NCBI RefSeq assembly: GCF_000716335.1
Contig: NZ_KL591023.1
Location: forward strand, 3,609-67,608
DNA: 64,000 nt
Reading direction: 5' to 3'
From: Streptomyces sp. NRRL S-118
Lineage (GTDB): Bacteria > Actinomycetota > Actinomycetes > Streptomycetales > Streptomycetaceae
Shown: positions 25,242 through 34,093 of the stretch, piece by piece
How the letters are laid out: every line of letters begins with the position of its first letter
Numbering within the stretch: the first letter of the stretch is position 1
The notes under the pieces: model-generated
Seen by the model: the letters and a program-made list of their open reading frames with translations, nothing else
What the model was told of the DNA's origin: nothing
Database searches by the model: none
Made by a program: the position numbers and the translations under genes

Positions 25242-26096
25242 TCAGCCGGACACCGCCCGCAGGGCGCCCGGACGCCGGCCGGTCAGCCGGTCCAGTGCCG
25301 CGGCAGTGGCGTCGTCGGCGGGGAGGTGGACGACCAGCCTCAGGTCGACGTCGCCGGGCAACTCCAGCGTCTCGTACGCCAGGCGCAGCATCCCCGCCTC
25401 CGGGTGCGCCAGCCGGGTGACCCCCGTGGCCGCCGGGAGCCCCGGCAGCGTGCGCACCCGGTCGGCGAAGTCGGCCCCGGCCGTGAAGGTCAGCTCGTCG
25501 GCGAACGCCGCGACATGGGGATCGGCCCGGAACGGCCCCTGCTTGAGCGCGGCCACCTGCTCGTCGGCGACCCGGTCCCGGTCGGGGAAGACGCCGGGGG
25601 CCCGCTCGTCGGTGAAGACGAACCGGGTGAGGTTCGGCGGGTCGCCGTCGAGCAGGCCCGCGGGTCCGGCCAGCCGCTCGTACCCGGCAGTCCAGGCCAG
25701 TGCGTCGCCGATCCGGTTCAGCAGTACGGCCGGGGCCGGCTCCAGCCGCTCCAGCAGCACCCGCAGGCCCGGCCGGACCGTACGCTCCGGCGCCGCCGCG
25801 CCCGCGCACATGAACGTGCCGTCGGCGCCCTTGGTCAGCCGGTGCAGGTGCACCCGCTCGCTCGCCGTCAGCCGCAGCGCGTCCGCCAGCGCGACCACGA
25901 TCTGCACCGACGGGCGCCGGTCACGGCCCTGCTCCAGGCGCGTCACGTACTCCACGCTCACCCCGGCCAGCATGGCCAGTTCCGCCCGGCGCAGCCCCGG
26001 CGTACGACGGCGCGGGCCGGTCGGCAGGCCGACCTGGGCGGGGGTGACCGCCTCGCGGCGCGTCCGCAGGAAGAGTCCCAGTTCGTTGTCGCTCAT
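25242..26096 (-). CDS. XRE-family helix-turn-helix regulator with MmyB-like ligand domain
   Basis: A 284-residue regulator. The N-terminal HTH (about 30-80: RRAELAMLAGVSVEYVTRLEQGRDRRPS) is followed by an MmyB-like PAS-fold ligand-binding domain (about 105-275: NRIGDALAWTAGYERLAG, NLTRFVF and the terminal LRLAYETLELPGD). Such proteins typically repress a divergent oxidoreductase gene and respond to a small ligand, often a fatty acid or quinone-like compound. Here the divergent gene encodes an FMN reductase, 145 bases away, so that is the likely target. ATG start. Confidence 0.92.
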   Translation of the reverse strand: MSDNELGLFLRTRREAVTPAQVGLPTGPRRRTPGLRRAELAMLAGVSVEYVTRLEQGRDRRPSVQIVVALADALRLTASERVHLHRLTKGADGTFMCAGAAAPERTVRPGLRVLLERLEPAPAVLLNRIGDALAWTAGYERLAGPAGLLDGDPPNLTRFVFTDERAPGVFPDRDRVADEQVAALKQGPFRADPHVAAFADELTFTAGADFADRVRTLPGLPAATGVTRLAHPEAGMLRLAYETLELPGDVDLRLVVHLPADDATAAALDRLTGRRPGALRAVSG

Positions 26097-26241
26097 CCGG
26101 CCGAAGGTAGCAACCCCGGCGGCCCGGAGGGTGGCCCTCTCCCTACCAGCTCCGGCCCGGCCTCCCCGCCGCGCCGCTGCCACGACAGGTTGGAGGACGT
26201 GACCGCACGGTCGCCCGTGACCACTCCCAAGGAGCCCCGAC

Positions 26242-26895
26242 ATGTCCTCGTCCTCCGCCACGCCCTCCGCCACGTCCTCCGCCCCCACCGCGGGCTCCTC
26301 CCGCCCCCTGCGCCTCGCGGTCGTCGTCGGCAGCGTCAGGGAAGGCCGCTTCGGCCCCGTCGTCACCCGCTGGTTCGCCGAGCAGGCCGAGCAGCACGGC
26401 GGGTTCGAGGTCGACGTCGTCGACCTGGCCGACGTCGAGCTGCCGCTCGCGCTGCCTCCCGTACCGCCCGCGATGGACCCGGACCTGCCCCGCCCCGCCG
26501 GAATGGCCGGGCTGACGCGGCGCATCGCGGCGGCGGACGCCGTCGTCGTGGTCACCCCCGACTACAACCGCAGCTTCCCGGCCTCCCTCAAGGCCGCCAT
26601 CGACTGGCACTGCACCGAGTGGCGCGCCAAGCCCATCGGCTTCGTCGGATACAGCGGCGCCAGCGGCGGGCTCCTCGCCATCGAGCAGCTGCGGCAGGTC
26701 TTCGGCGAGCTGCACGCCCACACCGTCCGCGACTACGTCAGCTTCCCCCGCTACTACCTGCTGTTCGACGCGGACGGCCGGCTCACGGACCCCGAGGAGC
26801 ACGCCACCGCCGCGAAGGCCATGCTCGACCAGCTCGACTGGTGGGGCCGGGTCCTGCGCGACGCCCGCCGCGAGCGCCCCTACGCCGGCCGGTAG
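26242..26895 (+). CDS. NADPH-dependent FMN reductase/quinone oxidoreductase-like flavoprotein
   Basis: A 217-residue flavodoxin-fold protein. After a Ser/Ala/Thr-rich segment of 22 residues comes LRLAVVVGSVREGRFGPVV, the FMN phosphate-binding loop. VVTPDYNRSFPASLKAAIDW is the characteristic active-site loop of the NADPH-dependent FMN reductase family, and GFVGYSGASGG is the second flavin-contact region. It probably reduces quinones, azo compounds or free flavin. AAGGAG lies seven bases upstream of the ATG. Control by the divergent MmyB-like regulator is likely. Confidence 0.92.
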   Translation: MSSSSATPSATSSAPTAGSSRPLRLAVVVGSVREGRFGPVVTRWFAEQAEQHGGFEVDVVDLADVELPLALPPVPPAMDPDLPRPAGMAGLTRRIAAADAVVVVTPDYNRSFPASLKAAIDWHCTEWRAKPIGFVGYSGASGGLLAIEQLRQVFGELHAHTVRDYVSFPRYYLLFDADGRLTDPEEHATAAKAMLDQLDWWGRVLRDARRERPYAGR

Positions 26896-26923
26896 CCCCC
26901 GCCTGCCGATACGCTGGACGGCG

Positions 26924-27649
26924 ATGTTCACAGCCAAGGGCCCGACCCTCCGCGAACTCGCCGTCCAGGCGCTCTCCTCCACCGAGCGCGGCTACGACCT
27001 GCTGGCCCCCTCGTTCGACCGGACGCCCTTCCGCACCCCCGACCGGCTGCTCGACGCGGTCACCGACGCGCTGCGGCCGTTCGGGCCGTTCCGCGCCGGC
27101 CTCGACGTGTGCTGCGGCACCGGGGCGGGCCTGCGCGTGCTGCGGGAGGTGTGCCGCGAACAGGTCACGGGTGTCGACTTCAGCGCCGGGATGCTCGCCC
27201 GGGCCCGCGCCGCCCACCCGCGCACCGCCGAAGGGCCGGTGCCGCACTGGGTACGGGCCGACGCCCGCGCGCTGCCGTTCCGGGAGGGTTTCGACCTGGC
27301 CGTCAGCTTCGGTGCCTTCGGGCACTTCCTGCCCCGCGAGCGCCCGGTCCTCTTCCGTCAGGTGCACACGGCGCTGCGGCCGGGCGGACTGTTCGCCTTC
27401 CCCGTCCCCGCCCCGCCACCGGTCGGTTCACTGCCCTACTGGGCCCTGTGGGGCTTCGACACCGTGATGCGGGTGCGCAACCTCCTGTGGCGGCCGCGCT
27501 TCATCATGTACTACCGCACCTTCCGCCTCCCGGACGTCCTCGACGACCTGGCCCGCGCCGGCTTCACGGCCGGTACGACGGCGCTCCCGGCGCTCGGCAC
27601 CCGCCCCGACGGCGCTCCCCGCTGCCGGCTGGTGGTGGCACGCCGGTAG
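26924..27649 (+). CDS. class I SAM-dependent methyltransferase
   Basis: A 241-residue Rossmann methyltransferase. SAM motif I is LDVCCGTGAGL (about 60-70), followed by VTGVDFSAGML, the acidic-loop region WVRADARALPF and FDLAVSFGAFGHFLP with LRPGGLFAFPVP. The substrate is unknown; the family (Methyltransf_11/25) covers small molecules, quinones and lipids. It starts 28 bases after the FMN reductase gene and may share its transcript. No strong Shine-Dalgarno is visible before the ATG. Confidence 0.88.
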   Translation: MFTAKGPTLRELAVQALSSTERGYDLLAPSFDRTPFRTPDRLLDAVTDALRPFGPFRAGLDVCCGTGAGLRVLREVCREQVTGVDFSAGMLARARAAHPRTAEGPVPHWVRADARALPFREGFDLAVSFGAFGHFLPRERPVLFRQVHTALRPGGLFAFPVPAPPPVGSLPYWALWGFDTVMRVRNLLWRPRFIMYYRTFRLPDVLDDLARAGFTAGTTALPALGTRPDGAPRCRLVVARR

Positions 27650-27727
27650 GTTGGGCGGCGCCGCGCCCCCGCCCCGCGGGAGCTCGCCCCGACCGACCCC
27701 GTCGGGCCGCCCACCCCCAGGAGAAAC

Positions 27728-28576
27728 GTGTCCGCCACCGCGCCCCGGCCCCGGCTGCTGTACGTCACCGACCTCGCCTACCAGGCCCGCGGGCGGCGCT
27801 ACTGCGACGAGGACATCTTCCTCACGTCCCGGCTGCGCGACACCTTCGACCTCGCCCTGTGCCACCCGGCCGACGCGGCCGCCCTCATGGCCTCCTTCGA
27901 CGCCGTCGTCGTCCGCAACAGCGGCCCGGTGCTGCACTACCGCGCCGCGTACGACGACTTCCGCGCCCGCGCCCTCGCCGCCGGTGTCCCCGTGTACAAC
28001 CAGCTCACCGGCAAGGGCGACATGGCCGGCAAGCAGTACCTGCTCGACCTGAGCGCCGCGGGACACCCGGTCATCCCCACCGTCGACCGCCCGGAGGACC
28101 TCCACCGCCTGCCCCGGGCGGACACCTACGTCGTCAAGCCCAGGACCGGCGCGGACTCGATAGGCCTGGAGTTCGTCACCCCCGACCGGCTGTCCCGCCT
28201 CGCCGCCGGCGGCGACGTCCTCGTCCAGCCCCGCGTCGACTTCCGCTACGAGGTGTCGTTCTACTTCATCGACCGCACCTTCCAGTACGCCCTCTTCGCC
28301 CCCCGCCCCGACCGGCGCTGGGACCTCGCCCCGTACGAACCCACGGCCGCCGACCTTGCCTTCGCCCAGTGGTTCGTCGACTGGAACGCCATCGACCACG
28401 GCATCCAGCGGGTCGACGCCTGCCGTGCCCCCGGCGGCGAACTCCTCCTGGTCGAGCTGGAGGACCTCAACCCCTACCTCTCCCTCGACCTCCTCGACGA
28501 GCGGACCCGCGACTCCTTCGTCACGCGGATGACCGCGTCCCTGCACCGCCTCCTCGGCGCAACCTCGGCCGCCTGA
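27728..28576 (+). CDS. ATP-grasp-fold protein, unknown ligase
   Basis: A 282-residue protein resembling glutathione-synthetase-type ATP-grasp enzymes. An N-terminal Rossmann-like part has LLYVTDLAYQ and FDAVVVRNSGPVLHYR. The B-domain follows with TYVVKPRTGADSIGLEFV, an ATP-phosphate-binding Lys in a Gly-rich loop, and VQPRVDFRYEVSFYFID. The Mg-binding end motif is LLVELEDLNPYLSL, where Glu and Asn of the family ExN are visible. It would join a carboxylate to an amine using ATP, but neither substrate can be named. GTG start with AGGAG five bases upstream. It lies alone between the methyltransferase gene and a membrane glycosyltransferase-like gene. Confidence 0.75.
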   Translation: MSATAPRPRLLYVTDLAYQARGRRYCDEDIFLTSRLRDTFDLALCHPADAAALMASFDAVVVRNSGPVLHYRAAYDDFRARALAAGVPVYNQLTGKGDMAGKQYLLDLSAAGHPVIPTVDRPEDLHRLPRADTYVVKPRTGADSIGLEFVTPDRLSRLAAGGDVLVQPRVDFRYEVSFYFIDRTFQYALFAPRPDRRWDLAPYEPTAADLAFAQWFVDWNAIDHGIQRVDACRAPGGELLLVELEDLNPYLSLDLLDERTRDSFVTRMTASLHRLLGATSAA

Positions 28577-28688
28577 GCGCCCCTGAGGTTGCGATCCGGC
28601 AATACGTCCGGGCGAATGGAAACGGCACCGCGAGAAATCCCCTCTTGGGTGTCGGACCAGTGGTTTTCCGAGAGGCAGTGAACAGAGC

Positions 28689-30209
28689 ATGTCCGTCGGC
28701 GCAACGAGTGTCACCATCCCCCGGGATCCGGGCGACGGCCCGGGGGCGGGCCCGGGGAAGGACGGGGGAGGACCGCGCCGGTCGTGGACCACCATCTGGA
28801 CGACGGGCCTGGCGCTGCTGCCGCTGGGCCTCCTGGCCGCGGCCTCGTACCTGGGCCGCTACGTCCGGCCGAGCGCCGACGAGTGGTGCTTCCTGCCCGT
28901 CGTACGGGACGGCGGCATCTGGGGACTCGTCGACAAGTTCTACTCCACCGACAACGGGCGGATCGCCAACGGCCTGCTCGTCGGGCTGTACGCCGAGTTC
29001 CCCGTGGCCGGCCACCAGTGGTACGCCGTGATCAGCGGCGTCCTGATGCTGGTGCTGCTGTGGGCCGTCACCGTCCACGCCCTGCGTGCCACCGGCCGGC
29101 AGGTACCGCGCGGCGTGCCGCTGCTCGTCGCCTCGATGATCACGGCGATGTTCCTCTTCGCCACGCCCAACACCTACAAGACCTTCTTCTGGCCGGCCGC
29201 CTCCGTATCGCACACGCTGGCCCCCGTGCTGGCGTGCGCGGCGGCCGTGCCGCTGATGCGCGCCCGCGGCCGCCGGGGCAGGATCGCCGCCCTGGCGGTG
29301 GTCCTGGTCGCGGGCGTCTTCATGGGCACGCTCTCCGAGGAGGCGTCCGTCGTCGCGCTCGTGGTGCTCGCCGTCGCCCTCCTGTGCGCGAACCTGCTGT
29401 TCACCACGCGGGTGCGGTCCCTGGTCCGCGTCTGGGCGGTGACCGGTATGGCGGGCGTCGCCATCGGCACGCTGCTGCTCGTGACCTCCCCCGGCTCGCG
29501 CAACCGCCGCCGGCGGTACGACGCCGAGACCGTCTCCATGCTCGCCCCCGAATCGCTCATCGGGTCGCTGCGCGCGTACCTGCGCATCCTGGAGACCGTC
29601 TTCACGACCTGGGAGTACGTGGGCGCGGTCGCGGCCGGAGTGCTGCTGGGGCTGCTGGCGCGCCGCCGGGCGGGCCACCGGCCGGTGCTGATGCCGTGCC
29701 GCCCGCTGCTGCTCGCCGCACTCGGCACGCTCACCTTCCTCGCCTGCGGCTACCTGTGCACCGCCATCACCTACCCGGCCTTCGGCGAGCGCGTGGTGCG
29801 CACCGAGCGGACCTGGAACGACTGGCTGCTGGTGTACGTCGCGCTGCTCACCGGCCTCGGCGCGCTGACGGGCCGCGCGCTGCGGGTGCGCACCGCCCCG
29901 GCGGGCAGCCGCAACCGTCTGGTGACGGCGCTCGCCGCGGCCGTGTGCGCGGTGTCCGTCCTGGGCCTGGTCGCCCCGCTGTACGACCTGGGCCACGACA
30001 TGAAGGCACGGGCCCAGAAGTGGGACCGCCAGGACCGCTGGCTGCGCGAGCAGGCCGCCGGCGGCGCCACCACGGCCCCGTACAAGCCGCTGCCCGTCGG
30101 CAGGATGCTGGAGCCGTTCGGCAACAACGGGCGCAACGTGTGGCCCGCGCAGTGCGTCGCCGACTACTACGACCTGGAGAAGGTCACTTACGGGACGCGC
30201 CTTCCGTGA
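28689..30209 (+). CDS. polytopic membrane protein (DUF6056-like), possible lipid-linked sugar transferase
   Basis: A 506-residue protein with about ten membrane segments after a Gly/Pro-rich cytoplasmic N-terminus. The first extracytoplasmic loop carries [18 protein letters not shown] and then [16 protein letters not shown], the kind of acidic first loop seen in GT-C glycosyltransferases and GtrC-type enzymes. The family is DUF6056-like to my memory. It converges with and overlaps by 26 bases a gtrA-gtrB pair, so a three-part Gtr system is plausible: GtrB loads a sugar on undecaprenyl phosphate, GtrA flips it, and this protein transfers it to a surface glycan. The function remains inferred. 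Confidence 0.8.
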   Translation: MSVGATSVTIPRDPGDGPGAGPGKDGGGPRRSWTTIWTTGLALLPLGLLAAASYLGRYVRPSADEWCFLPVVRDGGIWGLVDKFYSTDNGRIANGLLVGLYAEFPVAGHQWYAVISGVLMLVLLWAVTVHALRATGRQVPRGVPLLVASMITAMFLFATPNTYKTFFWPAASVSHTLAPVLACAAAVPLMRARGRRGRIAALAVVLVAGVFMGTLSEEASVVALVVLAVALLCANLLFTTRVRSLVRVWAVTGMAGVAIGTLLLVTSPGSRNRRRRYDAETVSMLAPESLIGSLRAYLRILETVFTTWEYVGAVAAGVLLGLLARRRAGHRPVLMPCRPLLLAALGTLTFLACGYLCTAITYPAFGERVVRTERTWNDWLLVYVALLTGLGALTGRALRVRTAPAGSRNRLVTALAAAVCAVSVLGLVAPLYDLGHDMKARAQKWDRQDRWLREQAAGGATTAPYKPLPVGRMLEPFGNNGRNVWPAQCVADYYDLEKVTYGTRLP

Positions 30210-30678
30210 CCTGAGCCGCTTCCTCCGCCCGCGGCGGCCGGGAACCCGACCGACGGGTCGCGGCCGCCCCGGAGGTGATGGCCCATCGGGCCAGCAGGAA
30301 CGACAGCGGCGTGACGGCGACGCCGGCCGCGAGCGCGGCGAGGTTCTCGTTCATGCCGAGCCGGCTCACGGCGAGGTGGAGCAGGACGCCGCTGCCGACG
30401 ACGTTCACGGCCCCGGAAAGGGGATAGCGCGCGAAGGCCCGCCAGGTGGGCCGGGTGCGCAGGGTGATGTACGAGTTGAGCAGGAACGAGCCGACGACGC
30501 TCACCGCGTACCCCACGGCGTGCGCCGCCAGATAGGGCAGCCAGATGTTCAGCAAGGCGTACACGGCGTAGTAGACCGCCGTGTTGGCCAGGCCGATCGC
30601 CGCGAAGGTCGCGAACTGGCGCAGGCCGGCCGCGCTCGGCGGGCGCGGCACCGCCCGGCCGGCCGGACGGTGCTTCAC
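30184..30678 (-). CDS. GtrA-family membrane protein (undecaprenyl-phosphate-sugar flippase)
   Basis: A 164-residue four-helix GtrA/DPMS-type membrane protein. [22 protein letters not shown] is the family signature in the first helix; three further helices follow, and the C-terminus is basic. GtrA proteins are thought to move a lipid-linked sugar across the membrane. The GTG overlaps the stop of the GtrB-like gene (GTGA). Its 3' end overlaps the convergent polytopic gene by 26 bases. Confidence 0.9.
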   Translation of the reverse strand: MKHRPAGRAVPRPPSAAGLRQFATFAAIGLANTAVYYAVYALLNIWLPYLAAHAVGYAVSVVGSFLLNSYITLRTRPTWRAFARYPLSGAVNVVGSGVLLHLAVSRLGMNENLAALAAGVAVTPLSFLLARWAITSGAAATRRSGSRPPRAEEAAQVTEGASRK

Positions 30679-31691
30679 GACTCCGGCCGGGTGCGTCCGG
30701 CGGCTTCCAGCCGGGGCGTGGTGCGGACGGCGGCACGGTCCACGGTGCCGGGGGCGGTACGGGCTCCGGCGGGCTCGTTCGTCTCGCGGACGACGTAATG
30801 GGGCCGCCGCTTGGACTCGTGGTAGATCCGGCCCACGTACTCGCCGATGACGCCGAGGGTGGCGAGCTGGACGCCGCTGAGCGCCACGATGGCGGTGATG
30901 AGCGTGGCGTAACCCGGGGTGTCGACGCCGTCCAGGATGACGTTGGCGATGATCCACAGCGCGTACGCGAAGGCCGAGAGGAAGAGCCACAGGCCGGTGT
31001 GGATCGCCAGCCGCAGCGGGCGGCTGTTGAAGGAGAGCAGCCCGTCGATGCCGTAGTTGAGCAGTCGTCGGCCGCCCCACTTCGACCGCCCCGCGGCCCG
31101 TTCGACGTTCTGGTACGTGAAGCTGACGGTGTCGAAGCCGATCCAGGAGAACAGGCCCTTGGAGAAGCGGTTGCTCTCCGGCAGGGACAGCACCGCGTCG
31201 ACCGCGCGGCGCGACAGCAGGCGGAAGTCGCCCGCCCCGTCCACGACCTCGACGTCCATGAAGCGGCGCACCAGACGGTAGTAGGCGCGGCTGAGCGAGC
31301 TGCGCACGGCGCCCTCGCCCGTGCGGTCGCGCTGGGCGATGACCTGGTCGTAGCCGTGCCGGTGCAGTTCCAGCATGCGGGGGACGAGCTCCGGCGGGTG
31401 CTGGAGGTCGGCGTCCATGAGGACCACGGCGTCGCCCCGGGACATGCGCAGGCCGGCCAGCATGGCCGACTCCTTGCCGAAGTTGCGGCTGAAGGAGGTG
31501 TAGCGCACCCGCGGGTCCGTCGCCGCCAGCCCGCGCAGCCGGTCCATCGTCCCGTCGCCGCTGCCGTCGTCGACGTAACAGACCTCGAAGGTGGCGCCGG
31601 CCGGTTCGAGCGCCGCGGTCAGGGCGGCGTGGAACGCCTCGATCACCTCGCTCTCGTCGAAGCACGGGACGACGACCGAAATATGGACCAT
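30675..31691 (-). CDS. GtrB-like family 2 glycosyltransferase (undecaprenyl-phosphate sugar transferase)
   Basis: A 338-residue membrane-anchored GT2 enzyme of the DPM1/GtrB group. The nucleotide-sugar site shows [26 protein letters not shown] and the DxD-like [10 protein letters not shown]; then [14 protein letters not shown], and [15 protein letters not shown], a common segment before the two C-terminal membrane helices (about 230-290). It should attach a hexose to undecaprenyl phosphate. It is translationally coupled to a GtrA flippase. A disordered basic tail ends the protein. GGAGT lies upstream of the ATG. Confidence 0.93.
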   Translation of the reverse strand: MVHISVVVPCFDESEVIEAFHAALTAALEPAGATFEVCYVDDGSGDGTMDRLRGLAATDPRVRYTSFSRNFGKESAMLAGLRMSRGDAVVLMDADLQHPPELVPRMLELHRHGYDQVIAQRDRTGEGAVRSSLSRAYYRLVRRFMDVEVVDGAGDFRLLSRRAVDAVLSLPESNRFSKGLFSWIGFDTVSFTYQNVERAAGRSKWGGRRLLNYGIDGLLSFNSRPLRLAIHTGLWLFLSAFAYALWIIANVILDGVDTPGYATLITAIVALSGVQLATLGVIGEYVGRIYHESKRRPHYVVRETNEPAGARTAPGTVDRAAVRTTPRLEAAGRTRPES

Positions 31692-31948
31692 TGCCTACTC
31701 ACTCCATGCACCGGTGTGCGGGGCGGCGGACGCACGATCGGTGCCCACCGCACATGGAGGATGGTGATCGGCCGGTCGGGGTTGCCTTGCCGTGCGGAGG
31801 ACTTCGGCACATGCGCCGCCACGTTCCTCCCCAGTGGAGCGCGCGGAAGGGCGCGGCACAGTCCCACGCCGTCCACTCGGGTGACCCCCGGACACGGCTC
31901 CGCCCCGCGGTCCCGTGGCGGGCGGCGGGGCGGACGGTCCGGTTCGGC

Positions 31949-32140
31949 TCAGGAATCCTTGCTCACCTCTCTGTTGATGGCGGCCGGCGAGTCGTACTCC
32001 TTCTCCGGCAGCGACTTGAGCGCCTCCATGACGTCCCGGCCGGCCTTGTGCTTCTGCGCCGTGCCGACGATGTCCTGCTTCGACGCGGGGTAGTGCACAC
32101 CGCCGAGAGCCTTCTGCATTTCAATGGGGTTCACGTTCAT
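31949..32140 (-). CDS. small DUF2795 protein
   Basis: A 63-residue DUF2795 protein: MNVNPIEMQKALGGVHYPASKQDIVGTAQKHKAGRDVMEALKSLP in parts shows the typical short helical domain with YPASK/KxxLV-type and DVMEALxxLPE elements. These proteins are widespread in actinobacteria and often osmotic- or stress-induced; their role is unknown. The predicted start is an ATG preceded by a short leader, and a GGGTAT box lies near it, but without a fitting SigB -35 element. Confidence 0.88.
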   Translation of the reverse strand: MNVNPIEMQKALGGVHYPASKQDIVGTAQKHKAGRDVMEALKSLPEKEYDSPAAINREVSKDS

Positions 32141-32380
32141 ATGCGACGAATACCCCACGTCTTAGGAAACATCACCGGAAAACGGATGATCACCTGCTGT
32201 GTCCATGCTGCGCGGATCCGTCACGGTTGCATCACAATGTCGGTTGAGGAGCGGAGCGCGCGGGCACATCCAAGTGCGGGGATGGCGTCCCGGCAGGGGA
32301 CTGGCGCAGCCGGCCTCGGGAGGCCGGTACCGGCATCCCTCCCACCGTGTGCTTTGTGGCGTGGAAAGGCAGGTACGTTC

Positions 32381-32593
32381 ATGCTGTTGGCGCATCCCGC
32401 AGTGCTTCAGGAACTCGTGGCCCGTTACGAATCCCTGTGCACCGCCGCTCAGGGGCTGTCCATCGCCCCCGACCTCAAACGCCGGCTCGAGGACGTGACG
32501 TACACGCTCTGCGTGACGACAGGAACGCGCCAGCTCGATCAGGCGCTGGCTGCCGCCCGGGCCCGACTTGCCGCCGCGGCCGCAAGTACCTGA
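32381..32593 (+). CDS. small DUF5133 protein
   Basis: A 70-residue helical protein beginning MLLAHPAVLQELVARYESL and containing RRLEDVTYTLCVTTGTRQLDQAL, the recognisable core of the Streptomyces DUF5133 family. The function is unknown; paralogues are common next to regulators. An AGGTA sequence precedes the ATG. It is divergent from the DUF2795 gene across a 240-base gap. Confidence 0.82.
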   Translation: MLLAHPAVLQELVARYESLCTAAQGLSIAPDLKRRLEDVTYTLCVTTGTRQLDQALAAARARLAAAAAST

Positions 32594-32813
32594 CCGGTCG
32601 AATTGAGGCGGCCCCGGTCCAGGGGTTGACCGGGGCCGCCACGGGCATCCGAGGGGAGACGGAGTGCCCGGTGGGAACACCCCCCGACCGGCGCGAGGAG
32701 GGAGCGCCGATCGGGCCGTGTTCTGTTTCAAGGCCCTGCTGGCAGGGCTTTGAGGGGTGTGCCGGGGGTGCCTGCCATGACTGTCATCCGGCGGGCCCCC
32801 GGTCGTTCGAGAA

Positions 32814-32827
32814 GTAAATATATTTAC
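32814..32827. promoter_or_regulatory. 14-base perfect AT-rich palindrome
   Basis: GTAAATATATTTAC is a perfect palindrome in a genome where such AT-rich text is rare. It lies in a convergent gap, 90 bases beyond the end of the MurR/RpiR regulator gene and 17 bases from a second palindrome. It is a good candidate for a regulator-binding site. Confidence 0.5.
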
Positions 32828-32843
32828 CGTCGAGTAAGCAAGT

Positions 32844-32861
32844 GCATGAAAAATTTCATGC
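32844..32861. promoter_or_regulatory. 18-base inverted repeat, RpiR-type operator candidate
   Basis: GCATGAAAAATTTCATGC has perfect 8-base arms around AA. The core TGAAA-N2-TTTCA resembles the A/T-rich dyads bound by MurR/RpiR regulators, and a gene for such a regulator ends 56 bases away. No gene that it could control begins here, so the site appears orphaned. Confidence 0.5.
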
Positions 32862-32881
32862 GGGCCGGTGGCGTGAAAACA

Positions 32882-32916
32882 CCCCCGGCGAGGCGTCGCT
32901 CCGACGTCGGCGGGGG
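32882..32916 (-). terminator. terminator hairpin of the RpiR gene
   Basis: CCCCCGGCG and its partner CGGCGGGGG-type arm form a GC-rich hairpin of about 15 pairs (one mismatch, a two-base bulge, loop of three bases). It begins directly at the stop codon of the regulator gene. A short A/T segment follows on the minus strand. Confidence 0.55.
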
Positions 32917-33870
32917 TCAGTCGTCCAGGAAGAAACTGTGCTGTTCCGCGGCCTGTTCGTACCCTTCCAGGCGCAATTGCGTCCGCTCCGGATTGGCATC
33001 GGCCATCGCCTGCAGCACGGACGCCGACAGCACACCCGGCGCCGCGTACGAATCGAAGACCAGGCGTGATCCCGTCCCCGCGGTGAGCGTCACATCCGCC
33101 TCCTCCACCAGCGGCCCCAGCGTCAGATCGGTGATCAGCGCCACCCGGAGCCCGGTGCGCCGCGCCGTCCGCAGCGCCGCCAGCGTCTCGTTGGCGTGCC
33201 GCGGCATCGCGAACGCCAGCACCCACGTACCGCCCGCCTCCCGCGACTGCAGCAGCGCGTCGTAGGCGACGCTGCCGCCGCGGGTCACCAGCCGTACGTC
33301 GGGATGGATACGGCGCGCGGCGTAGGCGAAGTACTCCGCCAGCGACACCGAGATCCGCAGGCCCAGCACCGTCAGCGGCACCGAGCCGGCCAGCTCCCGC
33401 CCGATGTCGAGGATCTGTCCCGGGTCCGCCACGAGCCGGCGCAGCGCCTCCAGGTTCTCGATCTCCGCGTCGACGGCCGCCTGCAACTCGTTGCGCCGGA
33501 CCTCCTCGCCGGCGTCCGGTACCCCGGCGACCGCGCTGAGCGCGATGGGCTGGAGCGCCTCGCGCAGCGCGGGGAAGCCGCTGTAGCCGAGGGAGGTGGC
33601 GAACCGGGTCACCGAGGGCTGGCTGACGCCCACGCGCTCCGCCAGATCCGTGATCGACAGGAACGCCGCCTCGGTGAGGTGGTCGATCATGTACTGCGCG
33701 ATGCGGCGCTGCGCGGGGGAGAGGCGGTGGCCGCCGAAGAGCGCCAGCACCCGGTCGGAGGGCGTCGGCTGCGCGCCCGGTCCGTCCTCACCGCCACCCT
33801 GCCCCGGAGGAGCCTCCAGGCCCCGCCGGATCGCGGCCGCCTGTGCGCGTGCCTGCTGCCCTGATGGCAC
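32917..33870 (-). CDS. MurR/RpiR-family transcriptional regulator
   Basis: A 317-residue regulator with an N-terminal HTH_6 domain (about 40-115: LSPAQRRIAQYMIDHLTEAAFLSITDLAERVGVSQPSVTRFATSLGYSGFPALREAL in parts) and a C-terminal SIS sugar-phosphate-binding domain (about 150-300: DIGRELAGSVPLTVLGLRIS and TWVLAFAMPRHANETLAALRTAR). Such proteins sense phosphosugars or related metabolites; the SIS Ser/Thr phosphate-binding positions are not clearly conserved. The GTG start has GGAGG seven bases upstream. Two AT-rich palindromes beyond its 3' end may be its targets. An anmK gene lies about 19 kb away, but a link is only speculative. Confidence 0.92.
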   Translation of the reverse strand: MPSGQQARAQAAAIRRGLEAPPGQGGGEDGPGAQPTPSDRVLALFGGHRLSPAQRRIAQYMIDHLTEAAFLSITDLAERVGVSQPSVTRFATSLGYSGFPALREALQPIALSAVAGVPDAGEEVRRNELQAAVDAEIENLEALRRLVADPGQILDIGRELAGSVPLTVLGLRISVSLAEYFAYAARRIHPDVRLVTRGGSVAYDALLQSREAGGTWVLAFAMPRHANETLAALRTARRTGLRVALITDLTLGPLVEEADVTLTAGTGSRLVFDSYAAPGVLSASVLQAMADANPERTQLRLEGYEQAAEQHSFFLDD

Positions 33871-34093
33871 CGGCGTGCCTCCTTCCAGTCCCGATCGTCC
33901 TCAACATACTTCACCGTCCGCAGCCGCCGAGGGCGTCGTGAGCGGCGTCGTGAGCGGCACCGGACGGCGCCGTGACGCCCACCGATGTGCGCGACCGGTC
34001 CGGCGGGGAGCATCCTGGGGGTGTCCCGTCCGTCCCGGCAGGCGCGGGGCGCGGCGCCTCCGGCCGGATCCCGCCGAGTGAGGGGGGACGACA

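Noticed and set aside
31949..32200. SigB-type promoter before the DUF2795 gene
   Set aside because: GGGTAT is present near the start, but no GNNT element stands 14-16 bases upstream; the nearest GTTT is only 11 bases away.
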